Positions 1 through 8,014 of a DNA stretch of 49,596 nucleotides are shown here, piece by piece. The notes beneath the pieces are model-generated. The model was not told the origin of the DNA. It did not search any database and saw nothing but the letters and a program-made list of their open reading frames with translations. The first letter of the stretch is position 1, and the number at the start of each line of letters is the position of its first letter. The position numbers and the translations under genes were made by a program. The stretch covers positions 1 to 49,596 of the forward strand of contig JAIPGG010000010.1 in NCBI GenBank assembly GCA_021736255.1, given 5' to 3'. The DNA is from Spirochaetales bacterium. GTDB taxonomy: Bacteria; Spirochaetota; Spirochaetia; JAIPGG01.

Positions 1-658
1 TGTCGATGGTTCGTGCATCCTCGTGCCAATCGATCAGACCGTCGTGTTTGGTAATCTTCCTGCAGTAGTCGGCTCCCGATGGATCCTGCGGGCGCGGGCG
101 GATCGTGCCCTCTTCGATACGGCGTACCGTTTCGGCAAGGAGTTCGGCTCCTGTTTCTGCAGCCTTCTCCTCGAGCTGCGGCGCCTGTTCTCTCCCAGTG
201 AGCGGAAACGATTTTTGCAGGAGTATATCCCCTGCATCGACCTCGAGGGAGATGGTCTGTATGGTGACCCCGGCTGTTTCATCGCCGCTCAGGATTGTCT
301 CCTGAATCGGGGACGGTCCCCGGTGACGGGGCAGCAGCGAGGGATGAAGGTTGATCCCGCCGGAAGAAAAGAGCGAAAGGAACTTCGGGCCGAAGATCTT
401 CCCGTAGGCGGCAACAACCAGTAATTCCGGCGCAAGAGGGGTTACCTCTTCCCGGGCCTCGCTGCCGAGCCTTTCAAACTGCAAAACCGGAAGCGAAAGT
501 TCTTCAGCAAGGGTTTTGATTGGGGAGGGAACGGAATCTTTTCCCCGTTTTCCCGGTTTGTCCGGAGCCGTCAGTACGCCGACAACCTCTTGCTGTTCAT
601 TCAACATACCGAGCGCCGGAAGAGCGATGGAAGGAGTCCCGGCGAACAAAAGACGCAT
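1..658 (-). CDS. fmt: Methionyl-tRNA formyltransferase, N-terminal part (runs off left edge)
   Basis: Transfers a formyl group from 10-formyltetrahydrofolate to initiator Met-tRNA in the cytoplasm. The visible 219 residues cover the Rossmann-type formyltransferase domain. It begins with LLFAGTP, and the catalytic triad is present as Asn103 and His105 in INLHPSLLP and Asp144 in DAGD, close to the E. coli numbering (106, 108, 144). The folate-loop motif SLLPRHRG follows. The C-terminal tRNA-binding domain lies outside the window, so the 3' end is missing because of the window edge and not because the gene is broken. The ATG at 658 overlaps the def stop by one base (TGATG). No Shine-Dalgarno sequence is seen, so translation is probably coupled to def. 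Confidence 0.96.
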   Translation of the reverse strand, partial: MRLLFAGTPSIALPALGMLNEQQEVVGVLTAPDKPGKRGKDSVPSPIKTLAEELSLPVLQFERLGSEAREEVTPLAPELLVVAAYGKIFGPKFLSLFSSGGINLHPSLLPRHRGPSPIQETILSGDETAGVTIQTISLEVDAGDILLQKSFPLTGREQAPQLEEKAAETGAELLAETVRRIEEGTIRPRPQDPSGADYCRKITKHDGLIDWHEDARTID

Positions 659-1155
659 CAGGCCGAAATACCGGAACGGTTCTTCTGGTAGCTTTTAACA
701 AGGCGTTCCCGCTTTTTTTGGGGAAGCTTGTCGATAAAGAGTATTCCACTGAGATGGTCATTCTCGTGCAGAACAACCCTGGCAAGCAGCCCGTCGGCAT
801 CGAGGCGGAAAAGACGCCCCTTTTCGTTCCAGGCCTGTACGGTAATCCCGGAAGCCCGCTTGATCTCCGAATAGACATCGGGGATGCTGAGACAGCCCTC
901 TTCGTAAAAGGACTCTTCGATTGATGTGGCCACGATCTCCGGGTTGATGAAAACACGGGGTTTATCTTGCGGGATGTGAACCACGAAAATCCTTTGAAGG
1001 TCGCCTACCTGCGGTGCTGCAAGACCAATACCATTGCCTTCATGCATGGTTTCGATCATTGCCTGAGTAAAGTCGACAATACCCTGATCTATATCGGCAA
1101 CTGCCGCCGTCTTTTTTCTGAGAACATCTTCTCCGAGTGTATATATATCCAACAT
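658..1155 (-). CDS. def: Peptide deformylase
   Basis: Removes the N-formyl group from nascent proteins, reversing the mark added by the adjacent fmt product. The 165-residue protein has all three family motifs: GIGLAAPQ (42-49), EEGCLS (85-90) and HENDH (130-134). Cys88, His130 and His134 are the metal ligands and Glu131 is catalytic; Asn132 replaces the usual Ile/Phe inside the HExxH box. The ATG at 1155 is chosen because MLDIYTLGEDVLRKK matches the family N-terminus. An in-frame TTG at 1194 would add 13 residues, but it lies inside the -35 box of a good promoter. There is no Shine-Dalgarno sequence before 1155, and the promoter places the transcript start almost on the ATG, so the mRNA may be leaderless. 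Confidence 0.95.
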   Translation of the reverse strand: MLDIYTLGEDVLRKKTAAVADIDQGIVDFTQAMIETMHEGNGIGLAAPQVGDLQRIFVVHIPQDKPRVFINPEIVATSIEESFYEEGCLSIPDVYSEIKRASGITVQAWNEKGRLFRLDADGLLARVVLHENDHLSGILFIDKLPQKKRERLVKSYQKNRSGISA

Positions 1156-1164
1156 AACAGGAGA

Positions 1165-1194
1165 AGTATACGGAAAATTCGGGCCGCAGGTCAA
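1165..1194 (-). promoter_or_regulatory. Sigma70-type promoter of def-fmt
   Basis: On the minus strand TTGACC (1189-1194) is followed after 18 bases by TATACT (1165-1170), each matching the consensus at five of six positions. The expected transcription start, six or seven bases downstream, falls at about 1158, two to four bases before the def ATG at 1155. Confidence 0.55.
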
Positions 1195-1236
1195 CGAATA
1201 CTGTACCCTGTATAAAAACTGCGATATATTGACGGT

Positions 1237-1842
1237 GTGATTTGCCGAATACCAAAGGCCCTTCTTTTTGGGCTTTTCTTATTATTTTTCAGTCACGTTG
1301 CCTTCTCCGGAGACATGTTTCTCGAATCCTCCGGTTTCGGCCGAATCGAGCTCACGAAAGATCCGCGCTTTCCGGTAAAGGCACAAGGAGGCCTGGGAGG
1401 CTGGATCGGATTCGGCAGTCGATACGAGGAGATCCCGCTCCGCTGGACCCTGAGAATGGGGCTGCACAACAGCCTCCAGTCCGGCCCCGAAGGCGGCTAT
1501 CTATACCGGGGCCACTGGGGTTTTGATACCAGGCTCCTCGGTGGATTTGATTTCTACCGAAGCCCTGAACAATCACCTCCGTCCCCTGACCTAACAATTG
1601 GTTCTAATATCGGCGTTTTTACGCGCTACGATTTCTATTCCCTCACCCCCCTTGCCTTTTTCTATCCCGGTCTGAGCCTGGAACCCTATGCCGCCCTTCA
1701 ACTCGGTCCGCACAGCCCCTTCGAACTCGAGTTCCAGCTTCCCTTCGACTGGTACCTGCGGAAAGACCTGGACTACAATATTGCATGGTCCTTCGTCCTG
1801 GCCCTGCGGTACAGCTTCATAGAAGAGGATGAAAAGCCGTGA
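1237..1842 (+). CDS. Exported protein of unknown function, possible outer-membrane beta-barrel
   Basis: I do not recognise a named family. The 201-residue product starts with a classical signal peptide (Arg4 and Lys7, then a hydrophobic run LLFGLFLLFF, then HVAFSG), so it is exported. The mature part is rich in Gly, Tyr, Phe and Trp with alternating polar and apolar residues (for example GGWIGFGSRY and YNIAWSFVLALRYSF), and ends with an aromatic residue followed by an acidic tail. This suits a small beta-barrel or other surface beta-protein, which is inference. The start is GTG at 1237; no Shine-Dalgarno sequence precedes it, and a TATATT box at 1225-1230 would put the transcript start at the GTG. 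Its stop overlaps the next gene by four bases (GTGA), so the two are probably co-translated. Confidence 0.7.
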   Translation: MICRIPKALLFGLFLLFFSHVAFSGDMFLESSGFGRIELTKDPRFPVKAQGGLGGWIGFGSRYEEIPLRWTLRMGLHNSLQSGPEGGYLYRGHWGFDTRLLGGFDFYRSPEQSPPSPDLTIGSNIGVFTRYDFYSLTPLAFFYPGLSLEPYAALQLGPHSPFELEFQLPFDWYLRKDLDYNIAWSFVLALRYSFIEEDEKP

Positions 1843-2834
1843 CAAGGAACAGGGAAAGAAGGAGAGAGAGAGAGGATTTTTCCCGGCGACGCGGTGGAGC
1901 GCTCGGTGCGGCCCTCCTGCCGGCGGCGGCCCTGCTGAGTGCCGTCCTGATGATTTCCGGGTGCTATCTGGATCCGGACTACGATAAATACGCGCTGGTG
2001 TACGGGATATCCAATTATGATGATCTGAGCATATATGATACGGATGCTACGAATGACTTATGGTATACCGATGATGATGCCCGGTCTATGGCCGCACTTC
2101 TTGAAGCGAACGGCTACCAGGCTACCTTGCGAGTTGATGATGAAAACAGCGGCACCCAAGAAGTTACTCGAACTAACCTCGAAGCCGACATCCAAGCCGT
2201 TGCATCCCAGGCGGACTCGCTGGACCAGTTCGTCTTTTTCTTTTCCGGCCACGGGTTCTTCACCAGCCAGACCAGCGGCTCGGAACCGGCAGGGGCAAAC
2301 AGCTACGATGAGGCCATCGTATTAAGTGAACCTGGCTCCGGCAACGATAATCTCTGGGACGACGAGCTCGCCGCCCTGCTGGCCCAGCTTCCCACCGTCA
2401 AGAACATCGTCATTATCGATGCCTGCAACTCCGGGGGCTTTATCGGGAACGAACTGGAGATAGACACCTCGCCCCAGGTAACCGGGGAGGAAGACGATTA
2501 TCTCTTTACTGAACTGGCAGGGGCGGTAAGCCTCTATACGAACTACAACGACTCAGATTCCGATATTCCGCCCGAGCTTGCCCTGGTACTCGCTGCCGCC
2601 GGTGAACGGGAAAACTCATACGAAGAAAACGGTTACGAACACGGCATCTTCACCTACTATCTCCTCGAGTCTGCAAACAACGGCGACCGGAACGGGGACG
2701 GCTACGTCTCTGCTCTGGAGTCCTACAACTATGCCTGGGACAAGATCAAGGACAATTGGAACAGCCTCTATACATCCAACCAGTATACCCCCCGGGTTTC
2801 GGGCGGTCCGGTCGATTACCTCCTGTTTTATTAG
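1839..2834 (+). CDS. Caspase-like (peptidase C14) lipoprotein with EF-hand-type loop
   Basis: Predicted cysteine peptidase of the caspase/metacaspase fold, lipid-anchored in the envelope. An Arg-rich leader and a hydrophobic run end in a lipobox (ISGC) with Cys42 as the lipidated residue. The caspase core starts with YALVYGISNY (51-60). The catalytic dyad is His138 in FFFSGHG and Cys196 in IIDACNSGG, and SYDEAIVL (155-162) fits the usual strand between them. Near the C-terminus residues 283-294 read D-x-N-x-D-G-Y-V-S-x-x-E, a canonical EF-hand/dockerin calcium loop, so calcium may control activity; this is inference, drawing on calcium-dependent metacaspases. The GTG start at 1839 overlaps the stop of the preceding exported protein. 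The gene ends before a strong terminator. The substrate is unknown. Confidence 0.85.
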   Translation: MTRNRERRREREDFSRRRGGALGAALLPAAALLSAVLMISGCYLDPDYDKYALVYGISNYDDLSIYDTDATNDLWYTDDDARSMAALLEANGYQATLRVDDENSGTQEVTRTNLEADIQAVASQADSLDQFVFFFSGHGFFTSQTSGSEPAGANSYDEAIVLSEPGSGNDNLWDDELAALLAQLPTVKNIVIIDACNSGGFIGNELEIDTSPQVTGEEDDYLFTELAGAVSLYTNYNDSDSDIPPELALVLAAAGERENSYEENGYEHGIFTYYLLESANNGDRNGDGYVSALESYNYAWDKIKDNWNSLYTSNQYTPRVSGGPVDYLLFY

Positions 2835-2938
2835 AGAAACTCCCGACAATTTTCTCTCAATACCAGGGAACCACAGGTCGAGAATAAGATTGAGTGGGAC
2901 GAAAAGAACTGTAAAAAACAGAACACCTTTCCCCGCTT

Positions 2939-2977
2939 AAACGGCATGCGCAAAACGTCCAGGCATGCCGTTTTTTT
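2939..2977 (+). terminator. Intrinsic terminator of the caspase-like gene
   Basis: An 11-bp perfect inverted repeat (AAACGGCATGC at 2939-2949 and GCATGCCGTTT at 2963-2973) with a 13-base loop runs into seven Ts (2971-2977). It lies 105 bases after the caspase-like stop and faces the converging CheA gene, which ends at 3020. The minus-strand side has only three Ts, so it should work mainly for the plus strand. The rest of the 2835-3019 interval shows nothing recognisable. Confidence 0.85.
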
Positions 2978-3019
2978 ATGTCCTGGCTATCGGGGAAAAA
3001 TCGAAAAACCGGTAGGCAG

Positions 3020-4978
3020 CTAGACCGAAACCACAGCGGGGCTGAGGTAGAGGTACTCTTTTAATTTTCCGGAGCGGTAACATTCATACAGATACGGCAG
3101 TAGTTCTGAACCGAGTTGTATCTCTCCCTCGGGAAGGTCTTCCTCCAGAACGAGTTCATCGACTACAAGGCAGGCCTCGGCGCCGAGATAGGAGATGAGC
3201 ACAGCATAATTTCCGTTCCAGCCGGTGGATTCCCCTTCGGGCCGCTGTTTCATCCGTGAGGTCCGGAGGAGTATCACCGGATAGGAACCGCGGTACATTT
3301 TTCGCCCCTCTGAGGTTCCTTCGGTTACGGTTTGTATATCTCCTTCTTCAAGCGGGGCTACCTCGAGAATATGTCTTCTTGGAAGGGCAAAGGTATATTC
3401 CCTCGATCGCATTACCAAAAGCTTGAGGATGCCGCCGTTCAGGGGCATGGTCAAGGTAAACCGCACCCCCCTTCCTGGGCGGTTATCAATAGAAATACGG
3501 CCTCCGAGAACATTGACTACCTTATCGTAGATCAGATCCATCCCGACTCCGCGACCTGAAATATCACTCACCGTGGCGCTGGTAGAAAAACCGGGTGTGC
3601 AGAGAATATCAAGGAGCTCCTGCTCGGCATCCATGCCGAGTTCTTCGGCCCTCTGCCGGACCTGCTGTTCATCAATACCCGAACCATCATCCTCGATAAT
3701 GATCGTGAGATTTCCTGCCTCTATGGAAGCGTCGACGAAGATCTTTCCCGTCGGCGATTTTCCCGAGCTGCTGCGTTCTTCGGGCAGTTCGATTCCGTGA
3801 TCTACGGAATTCCGTATCAAATGAAGGAGAGGATCGTTTATGACCTCGATAATCGAACGGTCGATATTCAGCTCGCTTCCATTGATCTTCAGTTCCGCCT
3901 GTTTTTCGAGAGAAGCGCCGAGATCACGTACCAGCCGGGAAAAACGTTCGAAAACCTGACCGATCGGGGCGAGCCGGGCTTGCCTTAGTGCTCGTTCAAC
4001 GCCACTGCTTATCCGGGCGATTTCAGACAGCTTGGAGAGCATCTGCTCGGCCGCCCGTTCCGAGTCGACCTTTCCCGTCAAGAGCCCATCGATATCATGA
4101 ACCCGTATCTTGAGTTCATCGAGATAACCAAGAGATTCGTCGAGAATCCTAGAATCCATCCGCACCGAAAGTCCGGAGTTCGGACGCTCTACTCGAAGCC
4201 GGCTCTGGAGATCTTCGGAAACCTGCCCGGAGAGATACATCCGGTAATCGACTTCTTCGATATCAACGTTCTCGATTTCATCGACTGCAAATGCCCCGCG
4301 CAGATCCTGTTCCGGTTTGTTTGTTGTGTAAAAAATTACGAACCGGGAAAAAGCTGCATCGTCTTCAGAATCGAGGGATGGATATACCTTCACAACATTA
4401 CTGATCATCTCGAGATTGTTCACCACCAGGTAAGCCCTGGGATACTTCATGGGAGAAGCGGGACTTATTGTACAAATAGCACGGTAAAGTTGCTCGCCCC
4501 GTTCTCGGGCCTCTGCAATCAAACCTCGTTCAAAGTCGGTGATTCGGAAGAGGGCCGCTTTCGGATCCACCTCCGCAACCGCGATCGGCCCATCAGGCTG
4601 CTTCCACCTTCTCAGGGATTCGAGAACGTCGGTCGCATCAACTGCATCGTCACGATTCCCGGATTCCACCATCCCGATCATTTCTTTCATGGTATCAACA
4701 GCCTGAAAACAGAGGTCGATCACCTCTTTCTCCGGTTTCACCTTCCCGTCTCTCATAAGCTGAAGGATGTCCTCCAGTTCATGGGCAAGGTGAGCGAGAG
4801 AGGTAAAATCGAGGAAAGCTGCCTCCGACTTCAGAGAGTGGGCGTTTCGGAAGGCTTCATTGAACCGTTCTGCCTCGACTTTTCCTTGTTCGAGTTCGAG
4901 GAAGGCATTGTTGAGTTCTCCGATAAGCCGGTTGGCGTCATCACAAAAACCGGTTACCAAATCACGTTTATCCGGCAT
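3020..4978 (-). CDS. cheA: CheA-type chemotaxis histidine kinase
   Basis: Receptor-coupled kinase that phosphorylates itself on an Hpt histidine and passes the phosphate to CheY-like proteins. The 652 residues contain, in order: P1/Hpt (about 1-115) with His47 in NAHSLKSEA; a P2-like alpha/beta region (about 145-245); the P3 dimerisation helices (about 270-335); the P4 ATPase (about 336-512) with N box HLIRNSVDH, G1 DDGSGID and G2 GRGVGMD; and a CheW-like P5 (about 513-652). The ATG at 4978 follows GGAGG at five bases and overlaps the upstream J-domain gene by 11 bases, so the two are probably coupled. No cheW, cheY, cheX, cheR or receptor gene is in the window. It could be the main CheA of the cell or a second copy; the sequence alone does not tell. 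Confidence 0.92.
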   Translation of the reverse strand: MPDKRDLVTGFCDDANRLIGELNNAFLELEQGKVEAERFNEAFRNAHSLKSEAAFLDFTSLAHLAHELEDILQLMRDGKVKPEKEVIDLCFQAVDTMKEMIGMVESGNRDDAVDATDVLESLRRWKQPDGPIAVAEVDPKAALFRITDFERGLIAEARERGEQLYRAICTISPASPMKYPRAYLVVNNLEMISNVVKVYPSLDSEDDAAFSRFVIFYTTNKPEQDLRGAFAVDEIENVDIEEVDYRMYLSGQVSEDLQSRLRVERPNSGLSVRMDSRILDESLGYLDELKIRVHDIDGLLTGKVDSERAAEQMLSKLSEIARISSGVERALRQARLAPIGQVFERFSRLVRDLGASLEKQAELKINGSELNIDRSIIEVINDPLLHLIRNSVDHGIELPEERSSSGKSPTGKIFVDASIEAGNLTIIIEDDGSGIDEQQVRQRAEELGMDAEQELLDILCTPGFSTSATVSDISGRGVGMDLIYDKVVNVLGGRISIDNRPGRGVRFTLTMPLNGGILKLLVMRSREYTFALPRRHILEVAPLEEGDIQTVTEGTSEGRKMYRGSYPVILLRTSRMKQRPEGESTGWNGNYAVLISYLGAEACLVVDELVLEEDLPEGEIQLGSELLPYLYECYRSGKLKEYLYLSPAVVSV

Positions 4979-5744
4979 ACCGGCCTCCACTCGAGAGATT
5001 GCCGCCGCCGATGAGCACGGCCAGCCTTTTTCCGAAAACGTCGATCTGCTGCACCACTGCACCCCGTACCGCCATACTTCCCCGGGTATAGAGTGCGGCT
5101 ATCTCGGGAACCGCCTGCAGAACCCTGAGGCTGCCCACGGCTCGTACCGCCTCGACAACCACCTGCTCATCACTGTCGTAGAGGGCTCGGCGGAGCACAG
5201 AGTACACCGATTTTCTCCCTGTTGCAGCAAGACGACGGACGGCGAATATCCGTATATCGGGGGGGTGTTCGCTTTCGAGAAGCTCGCTGAGGGCAAAAAG
5301 GTCCCATTTCCGCTTCTGTTCCGACTGCCGTTCCTCTGTTGTCCTGTTTTGTTTTTCCGAGTGATTTACTGGTCCGGCCCTCTTGCCGGCACGGCCGGCC
5401 CCGGTTGTCTCTGCTGCTTGACGGCCGGAAGGTGTCTGCGGCTGCCATGAACGCTGCTGCTGAGGGGTTTTCTTTGCAGCAACCGGCTCTTCGGTGCCGG
5501 CTGCAGAGGCAGAGGCTCCAGGAGCTGAAGGGAAATCGACCAAGCGTTTTTCCGCCTGCCAGGCCATAAGCCCTGAATATGCATCGACGATGCGATGAAA
5601 ACTCTGGACTGATCTGCTTACCGGCTGACGGTCCGGATGAAAGAGCTTAACCTTTTTTCGATAAGCACGCTTTATTTCCGCGCTGTCTGCATTTCTGTCG
5701 ACACCGAGAACAGCACACCATATGCCAACCTTAAAGTTCTCCAA
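4968..5744 (-). CDS. J-domain protein with C-terminal HEAT repeats
   Basis: A likely Hsp70 co-chaperone. The first 65 residues form a J-domain with helix II (KRAYRKKVKLF) followed by the required HPD (36-38). A low-complexity linker rich in Ala, Gln, Gly and Ser (about 70-150) leads to a C-terminal helical region (about 160-240) whose repeats (for example IRIFAVRRLAATG and VVEAVRAVGSLRV) look like HEAT repeats, a protein-binding scaffold. There is no Gly/Phe or zinc-finger region, so it is not a canonical DnaJ. The chosen start is TTG at 5744, which follows GGAGGAGG and overlaps the end of the Hsp70 gene by 14 bases; an upstream in-frame TTG at 5774 would add ten residues. The placement next to an Hsp70 suggests that this is its dedicated partner. 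Confidence 0.85.
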   Translation of the reverse strand: MENFKVGIWCAVLGVDRNADSAEIKRAYRKKVKLFHPDRQPVSRSVQSFHRIVDAYSGLMAWQAEKRLVDFPSAPGASASAAGTEEPVAAKKTPQQQRSWQPQTPSGRQAAETTGAGRAGKRAGPVNHSEKQNRTTEERQSEQKRKWDLFALSELLESEHPPDIRIFAVRRLAATGRKSVYSVLRRALYDSDEQVVVEAVRAVGSLRVLQAVPEIAALYTRGSMAVRGAVVQQIDVFGKRLAVLIGGGNLSSGGRYAG

Positions 5745-7482
5745 AGGCCTCCTCCGAATCCTCAAGTACTGCAAGCAGTTCCGCTGTTACAGTTTCCAGA
5801 GAAATCAGACTCTCCCGCATCACCGTCGCATCGCCTTCTATCAGGCTCCTGTCGGTTTTTCGCAGAATATCATTAATCTCTTCACGGAAACCGCTTTCGA
5901 TTTTAACATCGGCTTCGGCGGTCAGTTTGATTACCCGGTTTTGCAGTAATCTTACCCGGTTCTTGAGAGATTCCGGATCCAGCTCCATCTGGTCATCCCT
6001 GGAACTCAGCGACACGCGCTGCCTTGCCCCGGTATCCTGGTCCCAGGCTTCAACATTCAAAAGGCCATCGGCATCCATAGAAAAAACCACCTCTATCATA
6101 GGCTCTCCACGGGGAGCCGCCCGGATACCTGAAAGGAGAAACCGGCCGAGAGACACGTTTTCCAGAGCCGCCTCGCTCTCTCCCTGGAGAACGTGGATTT
6201 CAACAGATCTCTGGTTATTCGCAATGGTGGTAAAGGTCATACTCTTTGTAGAGGGTATCGGACTATGTCTCCGAAGTACCGGGATATAATTTCCCTCATC
6301 AATCTCCACGCCGAGAGAAAAAGGGGTGATATCGTTCAGAGAAATATCCTCATTCTGCTCCTCGAGCATAGAAGCCTGGACAGCAGCACCGAGAGCAACG
6401 ATCTCATCGGGATTCAAACCGCTTTCCGGCCTCAGTCCGAAAACCTGGGAGAGGTAACTTTGAACCAGAGGGATTCGTGTTGAACCGCCGGCCAGGATCA
6501 AACCGCCGAGGTCCTGCATACCGGCTCCGGCATCCCGCAGAGCGGCAAGACAGAGTTCAATCGTCCGCTCTACGAAGGGGGCAATTATTTCGTCGAAACG
6601 GTTCCGTTCGAGCTCGTACCGGAGGTGAACAGGCCGCCCCCCCGCTCCGACAAAGGGAAGAGAGACAACCGAAGAATTCCGGCTCGACAACTCGATCTTC
6701 GCTCGTTCAGTCTGGTCCTGCAGCTGCTGAACCAGAACCTGATCATCGGAAAGCTTTATTCCCGAGTCCGATTCGAACCGGTCTAGAACCTCCTCAAGTA
6801 TCATCCTATCGAAATCAACCCCGCCCAGGTGATTGTCTCCCCGCGAGGAGAGCACATGGTATTCGCCGCCTTCTTTGCGGAGAACCGAAACATCAAAGGT
6901 CCCTCCCCCAAAATCATATACCATCATCATTCCGGCCTTCTCTGAAGGACCGGTCTGGTCCCGTTTTGTTTCTCCGCCGCCGGGAAGACCGGGATGCCGA
7001 AATCCGTTGAGCCTTGTCCCTGCAAGAGCTGCCGCGGTTGGCTCATTGAGTATCCGCCGCACCTCCAGCCCTGCGAGCCGACCGGCCTCTTTCGTAGCCC
7101 GCCTTTGATGTTCGGTAAAATGTGCCGGAACAGTTACGACAGCCTCCCGCACCTCGCAATCTAAAAAATCTTGTGCCGCCTTTTTTAACTCCCGGAGAAT
7201 CTGCGAACTAACCTCTTCAGGACTGAACTCTCGTTCCCCCAAGCGGTAGGATTTCCCCTTTCCCATTGCCCGTTTGACCGCCAAAACCGTCCGGTCGGGA
7301 TGTATAACCGCCTGGTTCTTCGCTGATTCTCCAACCAAGACCGTTCCTTCTGAATCAACTCCCACTACCGATGGGGTAACCCGGCCGCCACGGCTGTTCG
7401 GAATGATTCTGGCCTCGCCTTCGTCCCAGAAAGCTACCGCAGAGTTTGTTGTGCCAAGGTCTATTCCAATAATCCGATTCAA
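5731..7482 (-). CDS. Hsp70-family chaperone (DnaK-like, short lid)
   Basis: ATP-driven chaperone of 583 residues, shorter than typical DnaK (about 610-640). The nucleotide-binding domain has phosphate-1 GIDLGTTNS (6-14), phosphate-2 VYDFGGGTFDV (188-198) and the adenosine motif LAGGSTRIP (330-338). The interdomain linker reads ISLNDITPFSLGVE (380-393) in place of the usual VLLLDVTPLSLG. The substrate beta-domain follows, then a helical lid of only about 90 residues with no EEVD-like tail. An extra loop rich in Gly, Pro and charged residues (about 160-184) precedes phosphate-2. The start is TTG at 7482 with GGAG six bases upstream. It is probably a specialised paralogue, not the housekeeping DnaK, because grpE and a standard dnaJ are absent and it sits in a motility cluster. 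Confidence 0.9.
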   Translation of the reverse strand: MNRIIGIDLGTTNSAVAFWDEGEARIIPNSRGGRVTPSVVGVDSEGTVLVGESAKNQAVIHPDRTVLAVKRAMGKGKSYRLGEREFSPEEVSSQILRELKKAAQDFLDCEVREAVVTVPAHFTEHQRRATKEAGRLAGLEVRRILNEPTAAALAGTRLNGFRHPGLPGGGETKRDQTGPSEKAGMMMVYDFGGGTFDVSVLRKEGGEYHVLSSRGDNHLGGVDFDRMILEEVLDRFESDSGIKLSDDQVLVQQLQDQTERAKIELSSRNSSVVSLPFVGAGGRPVHLRYELERNRFDEIIAPFVERTIELCLAALRDAGAGMQDLGGLILAGGSTRIPLVQSYLSQVFGLRPESGLNPDEIVALGAAVQASMLEEQNEDISLNDITPFSLGVEIDEGNYIPVLRRHSPIPSTKSMTFTTIANNQRSVEIHVLQGESEAALENVSLGRFLLSGIRAAPRGEPMIEVVFSMDADGLLNVEAWDQDTGARQRVSLSSRDDQMELDPESLKNRVRLLQNRVIKLTAEADVKIESGFREEINDILRKTDRSLIEGDATVMRESLISLETVTAELLAVLEDSEEAFGEL

Positions 7483-7484
7483 GC

Positions 7485-8003
7485 TTAACTCCTGGATTCC
7501 ATCAGGGATATAATCAATTCCACCTCTCCCACGGTCGTTCCCAGGCGTGTTGCTATAAGGTCCGAAGAGAGTCCCTTGCGATATAAATCGATCACTTCGC
7601 TCCGATGATTTGCTTTCTTTTCCTGATCTGTTGGTTCTTTTTTCCGGTCGCTCTTTTCTTCCTGCCGATCATTCTTCTGCCGAGACTGTTTTCTGCTCTC
7701 TTCGAGTATTTGCGAATAGGTTCGGGAGCTCGTCTCGTTACGATCGGTTTCTTTTTCCAGCATTGCAAGTTTTTTGTCGGCACGTTCGAGCATTGAATTC
7801 AACCGCTGAATTCTTTCCTCGACGAGGGTAATATTCCTGTCTGTTGTTCTATTGAGTTCTGTAACGATTTCTTCTATATCGGAACGAATCCGGTCGATCA
7901 ATGCGGCCGGCCGGACACGCTGGTCGATCCGCCGCTTGAGCAGAAAGTAGAGAAGAAAAAACACTACTACCTGTAGTACGAAGATAAGGATGATGTTCTG
8001 CAT
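7485..8003 (-). CDS. SwrB-like membrane-anchored coiled-coil protein
   Basis: The 172-residue product has one N-terminal membrane helix (about 2-22), a long charged coiled coil (about 40-130, very rich in Lys, Glu, Arg and Gln) and a C-terminal helix-turn-helix-like segment (about 135-168) including LYRKGLSSDLIATRLG and TVGEVELIISLM. This is the architecture of SwrB/YlxL of Bacillus subtilis, which lies just after the flagellar sigma factor gene at the end of the fla/che operon and promotes activation of the flagellar export gate. Here the gene likewise follows fliA. The homology is inferred from architecture and gene order; overall sequence identity was not measured. It ends two bases before the Hsp70 start. 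Confidence 0.65.
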   Translation of the reverse strand: MQNIILIFVLQVVVFFLLYFLLKRRIDQRVRPAALIDRIRSDIEEIVTELNRTTDRNITLVEERIQRLNSMLERADKKLAMLEKETDRNETSSRTYSQILEESRKQSRQKNDRQEEKSDRKKEPTDQEKKANHRSEVIDLYRKGLSSDLIATRLGTTVGEVELIISLMESRS

Positions 8004-8014
8004 AGTGGGTCCCG

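Noticed and set aside
2835-2938. Possible small RNA or gene in the gap after the caspase-like gene
   Set aside because: No promoter, ribosome site or convincing stem apart from the terminator that follows.
4097-5014. A 305-codon plus-strand open frame
   Set aside because: Antisense to the CheA P1-P3 region; no family similarity or start signal.
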